A stretch of 64,000 nt of DNA from Fodinicola acaciae (GTDB lineage Bacteria > Actinomycetota > Actinomycetes > Mycobacteriales > HKI-0501). The notes under the pieces were generated by a model. It was not told where the DNA came from, did not search any database, and saw nothing but the letters and a program-made list of their open reading frames with translations. Positions 59,660 to 64,000 of this stretch are shown here, piece after piece; the stretch's first letter is position 1, and each line of letters starts with the position of its first letter. The translations under genes and the position numbers were made by a program. The DNA is taken from positions 1,674,001 to 1,738,000 of the forward strand of contig NZ_WOTN01000002.1 in assembly GCF_010993745.1 (NCBI RefSeq). Reading direction: 5' to 3'.

Positions 59660-60988
59660 TCAGACATGAATGTCTCCGCCGCTCGCCGCACTCCGAGCGA
59701 ATTGGCGCGTGAGGCGGTGAAACGCGTATCGTCCTGATGGTTCGGCGGTCAGGAAGTTGCCGTCCACCAGTGCATCGAGGATGTCCTCGATTCTGCCGTG
59801 TTCAACGCCAGCAAGGATCGCCGCCGAACCGGCATCGAAGGTCGGCTCCGGGTGGAGGCTGAGGCGATGAACCAATCCGCGGTAGGCCACCGGAAGCGTC
59901 CGGAATGACGAGGCGAGACTCGCGCGTACGCTCAGACCGTCCGCGGCGAGCTCTCCGAGTGCGCCGACAGGGTCCGCGAGTCGCGCGGCGAGATCGGCGG
60001 GGTCGAGCCGCTCTCGCAACAGGGAGGCGCAAATCCTCAGTGCCAGCGGCAGGTTTCCACATGCGTGGACGATCGAGAAAACGGTCGCGTCCGCGTCCAG
60101 GCCGGCGATCCCGGCGGCTTCGGTGAATGTCATGAACAGCTGAATGGCCTCTGCGCTCGACGGTACGTCCAGATGGAACGCCGTCGCGGTGTCCAGAGCC
60201 GACAGCTTTCGCCGGCTGGTGACCAGGACGAGGCAACGGCCGGCACCGGGCAGCAGCGGCCGCACTTGGGCCGGATCGAGTGCGTCGTCCAGAATCACGA
60301 TCATCCGGCGATCCGCCATTTCGGCGCGCCAGCGCAACACGCGGTCATCGAGCCGGTCCGGGATGTCCGCCCGATCGACTCCCACGCGGCGGAGCAGGGA
60401 TGTCAGGGCGTTCGTCGTGGGCAACGGCGGATGGTCAGGTGTGTGGCCGCAGAGGTCGATGTACGCGATTCCGTCGGGGAAACAGTCGCGGAGAAGCCGC
60501 GCGAGGTGAGTGACGACCGCTGTCTTTCCGACCCCGGCCATTCCCTCGACGACATATATCGCGACCGTGTTGCCAGGTCTCCCAGATGCCTCAATTATCG
60601 TACGAAGAAGCCCCGCGAACTCGCCTTCGCGCCCGATGAATTCAGGTGCGCCGGACAGCAGGTTGCGCTCGGGCCGGCAAAGCTGTTCGTTGTCCCGGCC
60701 GAGTGCCTGAAGGTCGTCGTTGAGGGAAATGGGAGGGCGAGCCGCGGTCATCAACGCGCTGGCAGGCGCCGCCGGCAACGAAAGTGCGCTCGCGAGCGAA
60801 CGCACGGACGTGGGATGCGGCCGTCTGGTGCGACCGGTCTCCATGTCGCTGACGGCCCGCGGTGACAGGCTTGCGTGCAGAGCGAGCGCCTCCTGGGACA
60901 TCCCGGCCGCCTGCCGCAGCCTTTTCAGCAACTCCGCAAATGCCGGATGGGAGGGCAATGATGGTTCAGGGGTCGTGGCGTCGGTCAA
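59660..60988 (-). CDS. XRE/NB-ARC (STAND) regulator, first of a tandem pair
   Basis: A 442-residue paralog of the next gene. XRE HTH occupies 16-75 (LLKRLRQAAGMSQEALALHASLSPRAVSDMETG) and NB-ARC starts at FIGREGEF (about 117), with Walker A GMAGVGKT (149-156), MIVILDDALD and LPLALRICASLL. The C-terminal arm ends FHRLTRQFARSAA. It also lacks sensor repeats. Overall similarity to the downstream protein suggests an old duplication. It lies between GH9 and GH43 genes, so a role in carbohydrate-responsive transcription is plausible but not shown. Confidence 0.85.
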   Translation of the reverse strand: MTDATTPEPSLPSHPAFAELLKRLRQAAGMSQEALALHASLSPRAVSDMETGRTRRPHPTSVRSLASALSLPAAPASALMTAARPPISLNDDLQALGRDNEQLCRPERNLLSGAPEFIGREGEFAGLLRTIIEASGRPGNTVAIYVVEGMAGVGKTAVVTHLARLLRDCFPDGIAYIDLCGHTPDHPPLPTTNALTSLLRRVGVDRADIPDRLDDRVLRWRAEMADRRMIVILDDALDPAQVRPLLPGAGRCLVLVTSRRKLSALDTATAFHLDVPSSAEAIQLFMTFTEAAGIAGLDADATVFSIVHACGNLPLALRICASLLRERLDPADLAARLADPVGALGELAADGLSVRASLASSFRTLPVAYRGLVHRLSLHPEPTFDAGSAAILAGVEHGRIEDILDALVDGNFLTAEPSGRYAFHRLTRQFARSAASGGDIHV

Positions 60989-61048
60989 CGGAACAGTCTT
61001 TCTGATGGGCGCACATCATGTCGGCGGTCTGGGTACGCATTATGAGAC

Positions 61049-62902
61049 CTACGGTTCCTGCGCCGCGGTGGAAAGGAACGCCGCCATCCAGACGAGCGCG
61101 GAGTTCCAGTTGATGGCTATTTCGTTGGTCGAGTACGACTGAATGTCGTCGACATAGCAGAGCTGCGGAGCGCATCCGGCCAGGTGGGCGGCGGCGTATG
61201 GGTCCTGCAGGCCAGGATTCGCGCCGCCGGCGAGCGATCCGACTGGAGGTGCCGGCAGCGCTGGATTGAGCTCGTGCGCATAGATACGGGTGTGCTGATT
61301 GTGCGAGCTGTTCTCGCCCCATCCCGTGACATAGGACTGGTTGAGTGCGTTGCGGCCTAAGACATAGTCCATGGCCTGGACGGCTCCGGCGCGATACCGT
61401 CGGTCCTTGGTCAGGTCGTACGCGGTGGCGATGACGATCGCGTTGTTGATGACCGCGCTGTTGCTTCCCCATACATAGCCGGTGGCGGGCAACGGCAATC
61501 CGTACGCCTGGCCGTTCAGGGTGCCGAGGAGCCTCGTCGCCGCGGCAGCCACCGATGCCCGCGCGAGGTGTCTTTCCGAGATCGGCAACAGACTCGGAAC
61601 GGTCGCCAGGTCCAGCCGCCCGAGTGCGGCGGTGCGCCCCCAGGAGAATTCCCGCGTGAACACGTCGTCATCGTGATGGGACGAGGAGACGACGTCAGCG
61701 AGATATGCCGGTTCGGCCGTCGTGATGGCCAACTCCGCCGCGGCCCAGTAGAACTCGTCGCTGACGTCAGCGTCGTCGTACGCGCCGCCGCCGATGTTGT
61801 CGTCGCCGGCGGCGATCATGTTCGCGTGCGTTTTTGCCGCCGTGTAGGCGATACGCGCGGCGTGCAGGCAGGTGTTCGCGAACGTGTCGTCGTATGGCCG
61901 GAACAGCCTGGCGGCCTGTGCCGCGACCGCGGCGAGGTTGAGTGTGGCCGCGGTCGAGACCTGATGCAGTTCGCGCGGCATCGGGTCGTCCTGGGGCTGT
62001 GTGGGCAACGCGGTCCACTGGTTGTCGTGGACCTTGTGGTGGGCCATGCCCGCGTACGGCCTGCCGGCCGGCACCTGCATCCGCAGCAGGAATTCGACCT
62101 CCCAGCGCGCTTCGTTCAGGATGTCCGGGACACCGTCGTGGTGTTCGGGAACGCTCAGCGCACCGTCGCCGAAAATCCCACCCGGATCACGGACATGTGT
62201 GCCACGCTCAAAAGCGCTGAGTAGCTGATAACCGGAGATGCCGCCGTTGACCACATATTTGCCGTGGTCGCCGGCGTCGTACCAGCCCCCACGTACGTCC
62301 TGCCGGTAGTCGCAGACACCTGGCTGGCAGGGCACCTCGGTGTCGCCGCGATTGGGAGCCAGGCCGAGGTGCCCGGCCGGCCGGGCATACGCGGCGCCGG
62401 CCAGCGACGCGTCGATCGCGATCCCGCTTCGCTGGAGATAGAAAAACCGCATGGAGTCGGCAAAAAGGCGGTCATAAATCGTTCTGCCGATGCTGAACGG
62501 ATAGCTGGCCTTGTCGGCGACTGCCAGCGAATATCCCCGACCGGGTCGCCGGAATGTGTCGAACGCGATCGTCTGGACGTTGTGCCCCGACGCCCGATCG
62601 ATGCCACGTTCTGTTGTCAGGCCGGTGGTGACCGTCCGACCGGCCGCGTCCCGCAGCCGCCACATCAGGGGAGTGGTCGCCGCGGTGACCACGGTGGCGC
62701 GCTTGGGGCCGGCCGGCAGATAGCCGACCTGGTTGACCATGACGCTGTCCACCCTGGCGCTCGCCGGTCGACCCTCCGGCGCTGGACCTGGTCGGGTGGC
62801 CGCCGAGGTGGCGTCCTGAATCGAGCTCCCGACCAGCACAGCGATGCCGGCGGCGGACGCGACGACCGTGGTCCATCGGCGCCTGGTTCTCCTCATGGGC
62901 AT
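61049..62902 (-). CDS. Secreted GH9 cellulase
   Basis: A 617-residue enzyme with a basic, long signal peptide (about 1-34). An N-terminal immunoglobulin-like CelD_N domain (about 50-140) is followed by the (alpha/alpha)6 GH9 barrel. Key residues: the Asp pair in GGWYDAGDHGKYV (about 209 and 212), a His/Arg segment in NSSHNQHTRIYAHE and catalytic acid Glu (about 594) in YSTNEIAINWNSALVW. It cleaves beta-1,4-glucans outside the cell. ATG 62902 has a GAGAGGG site. Two LacI-type operator boxes, one perfect, precede the gene, indicating control by a CebR-like cello-oligosaccharide-responsive repressor. Confidence 0.93.
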   Translation of the reverse strand: MPMRRTRRRWTTVVASAAGIAVLVGSSIQDATSAATRPGPAPEGRPASARVDSVMVNQVGYLPAGPKRATVVTAATTPLMWRLRDAAGRTVTTGLTTERGIDRASGHNVQTIAFDTFRRPGRGYSLAVADKASYPFSIGRTIYDRLFADSMRFFYLQRSGIAIDASLAGAAYARPAGHLGLAPNRGDTEVPCQPGVCDYRQDVRGGWYDAGDHGKYVVNGGISGYQLLSAFERGTHVRDPGGIFGDGALSVPEHHDGVPDILNEARWEVEFLLRMQVPAGRPYAGMAHHKVHDNQWTALPTQPQDDPMPRELHQVSTAATLNLAAVAAQAARLFRPYDDTFANTCLHAARIAYTAAKTHANMIAAGDDNIGGGAYDDADVSDEFYWAAAELAITTAEPAYLADVVSSSHHDDDVFTREFSWGRTAALGRLDLATVPSLLPISERHLARASVAAAATRLLGTLNGQAYGLPLPATGYVWGSNSAVINNAIVIATAYDLTKDRRYRAGAVQAMDYVLGRNALNQSYVTGWGENSSHNQHTRIYAHELNPALPAPPVGSLAGGANPGLQDPYAAAHLAGCAPQLCYVDDIQSYSTNEIAINWNSALVWMAAFLSTAAQEP

Positions 62903-62918
62903 CTGAAACCCTCTCGAT

Positions 62919-62932
62919 GTGGAGCGCTCCCA
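62919..62932. promoter_or_regulatory. Imperfect CebR-type box, proximal
   Basis: GTGGAGCGCTCCCA keeps the GGAGCGCTCC core of the CebR consensus, with two mismatches in the outer bases. It lies 17 bases before the GH9 start codon. Confidence 0.6.
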
Positions 62933-62985
62933 TGTCGTCGCCGCCTCGTCGGCCTCAACAGTTACGAATCTTTACAACGTCGTAA

Positions 62986-62999
62986 TGGGAGCGCTCCCA
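62986..62999. promoter_or_regulatory. Perfect CebR-type operator, distal
   Basis: TGGGAGCGCTCCCA is identical to the known CebR consensus of Streptomyces, a LacI-family repressor relieved by cellobiose/cellotriose. It lies 84 bases before the GH9 start codon, in the promoter region. No cebR gene is in the window. Confidence 0.8.
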
Positions 63000-63222
63000 A
63001 CAGCATGTCGCAAACTGCCCAACGAGGCAACTATCCGTTTCGAATCGCCTCCGGAAACGAAACTGTCCGTAAGCTCATGAGAGCCAAGGTTGCCTGTCGC
63101 GTCGGCTGCTCGCGTCCTCCACCGACAGACAAATGCGCGTACTCCCGAGGAAGTAGGACGCTACTCCCGGTGGAGTTCCCGGACGCGGACGACTCCCGTC
63201 TCGGAGCTTGCGTGCGTCGTTG

Positions 63223-64000
63223 TCAGACGGGGTCGCCGGCGATCTCAGCGGCGATCCGGCTGGCGACCGCGTACGGGTCGCCGGATGGCTGAGTCGGGTG
63301 CGCCTCGGTCTGCTGGCTCCACGCGTCGCCGCGTGCTCCCCAGTCGGAATAGGTCGGCGGGTGGCCGCTGGCGATCGTCGCCGGCAGATCGTCGAAGAAG
63401 CGTTTCCACCGCGGCCGGTAATAGCCGCTGAGTAGTCCGAGCCAGTCGCGGTTGGCATAGTCGCGCAGGACAGGTTGGGCCTTCGACGTCCAGATAGTGA
63501 GGATCGATCGCGCGTTCCATTCCAGGATTTTGCGTTCATCGTCGTCGGTGGCCCAGCTCTTTGCCTGTTCCAGCCAGGTTCCCAGGAGCCAGTCCTTGTT
63601 GGTTGCCAGGATCTGTTCGGTCAGGTCGAGCGCGCGCAGGAAACGGTCGGTGTGCCGGCGTACGTCCGCCTCGTTCTTTGCCTGGTACGCAGCCCTTACC
63701 TTGTCGACCAGCAACCGCGCGCGGTTGGCCAGTTGCTGACGGGTCACGTCCACGAGGTCGTACTGGTAGGTGGCAAGTGCACGCACCTTGTCGTCGATCG
63801 CGAGCATCTCCGTGAGGCATGGCGCGAAAACAGCCGGGTCGTATCGCCACTGGTCGGGGCCGAACACGCAGGCCGAGCCCGGTGTGAGCGTGGGTTCGAC
63901 TGCGAACGGTGTTTCGAACGGCCCTTCGCCGGTCGTATGCCCGGTGGCGGCGTACGAATACGCGGTCTTCAACAGAATGCGCCACGCGGCGGCGGCATGT
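63223..64000 (-). CDS. GH89 alpha-N-acetylglucosaminidase, C-terminal part
   Basis: The C-terminal ~258 residues of a gene whose start lies beyond the right edge. The sequence matches the NAGLU C-terminal helical domain: YQYDLVDVTRQQLANRAR, LGTWLEQAKSW, EWNARSILTIWTS, DYANRDWLGLLSGYYRPRWKRFF. GH89 enzymes release terminal alpha-linked N-acetylglucosamine. The catalytic Glu residues are upstream and not visible. The visible end GDPYAVASRIAAEIAGDPV closes the protein. It fits the polysaccharide-degradation region and is probably secreted like its neighbours, but no signal peptide can be seen. Confidence 0.85.
   Translation of the reverse strand, partial: HAAAAWRILLKTAYSYAATGHTTGEGPFETPFAVEPTLTPGSACVFGPDQWRYDPAVFAPCLTEMLAIDDKVRALATYQYDLVDVTRQQLANRARLLVDKVRAAYQAKNEADVRRHTDRFLRALDLTEQILATNKDWLLGTWLEQAKSWATDDDERKILEWNARSILTIWTSKAQPVLRDYANRDWLGLLSGYYRPRWKRFFDDLPATIASGHPPTYSDWGARGDAWSQQTEAHPTQPSGDPYAVASRIAAEIAGDPV

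Overview
The window is chromosomal DNA of a high-GC actinobacterium with a filamentous, Streptomyces- or Pseudonocardiales-like gene set. It carries Scy/FilP-type coiled-coil proteins next to methylmalonyl-CoA epimerase, thiolase and MeaB genes, an AfsR-type BTAD/NB-ARC/TPR regulator, LuxR-type two-component pairs, lipoprotein-dependent sugar ABC operons without their own ATPase, and a CebR-type operator in front of a cellulase gene. No species can be named from the sequence alone. No CRISPR array, rRNA, replication origin, complete transposase or complete integrase was seen. One tRNA, tRNA-Arg(CCG), is present.

Layout. 1-6070: metabolic genes (GNAT remainder, aldehyde dehydrogenase, two alpha/beta hydrolases, a peptidase S51/MFS pair). 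6219-13461: a MITE-like repeat, two DivIVA-type cytoskeletal proteins, crotonyl-CoA carboxylase/reductase, methylmalonyl-CoA epimerase, thiolase and MeaB. The enzymes fit the ethylmalonyl/methylmalonyl-CoA node that supplies extender units and handles propionate. 13462-14583: about 1.1 kb without a convincing gene, first AT-richer and then a C-rich degenerate repeat array. 14584-19159: a three-gene FtsX-type ABC operon framed by a pair of inverted 76-base repeats. 19445-25810: a sugar ABC importer operon, an MHS-family symporter, a DUF2127 protein and a MarR regulator. 25957-33475: phosphoesterase, a P-loop NTPase/membrane-protein pair, an iron-dependent dehydrogenase, a two-component system and an amidohydrolase. 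33524-40904: small membrane protein, UbiA prenyltransferase, AfsR-type regulator, a FAD monooxygenase/TetR divergon, a GlxA-type regulator and two cupins. 40877-42196: a decayed patch (deleted HNH gene, palindromic element, carboxylesterase remnant). 42247-52844: EamA exporter/LysR pair, an alpha-amylase beside a sugar ABC operon, and a TetR/FAD-monooxygenase/two-component operon. 52903-53570: tRNA-Arg, a 95-bp tandem array built from the tRNA 3' half, and an integrase remnant. 53647-64000: a polysaccharide-degradation region with a secreted enzyme carrying beta-propeller-like repeats, GH43, GH9 and GH89 enzymes and two XRE/NB-ARC regulators.

The most distinctive feature is the set of small palindromic repeats between genes. 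Two MITE-like elements with 5'-GAGCCTG ends and 3-bp TNA duplications sit exactly in the overlapping stop codons of convergent gene pairs (26695-26838 and 44082-44158). A related copy lies at 6219-6393. A separate hairpin family with a 24-5-24 layout occurs at 24409, 25837 and 45614. The tRNA-Arg tandem array with its integrase scar is the second unusual structure.
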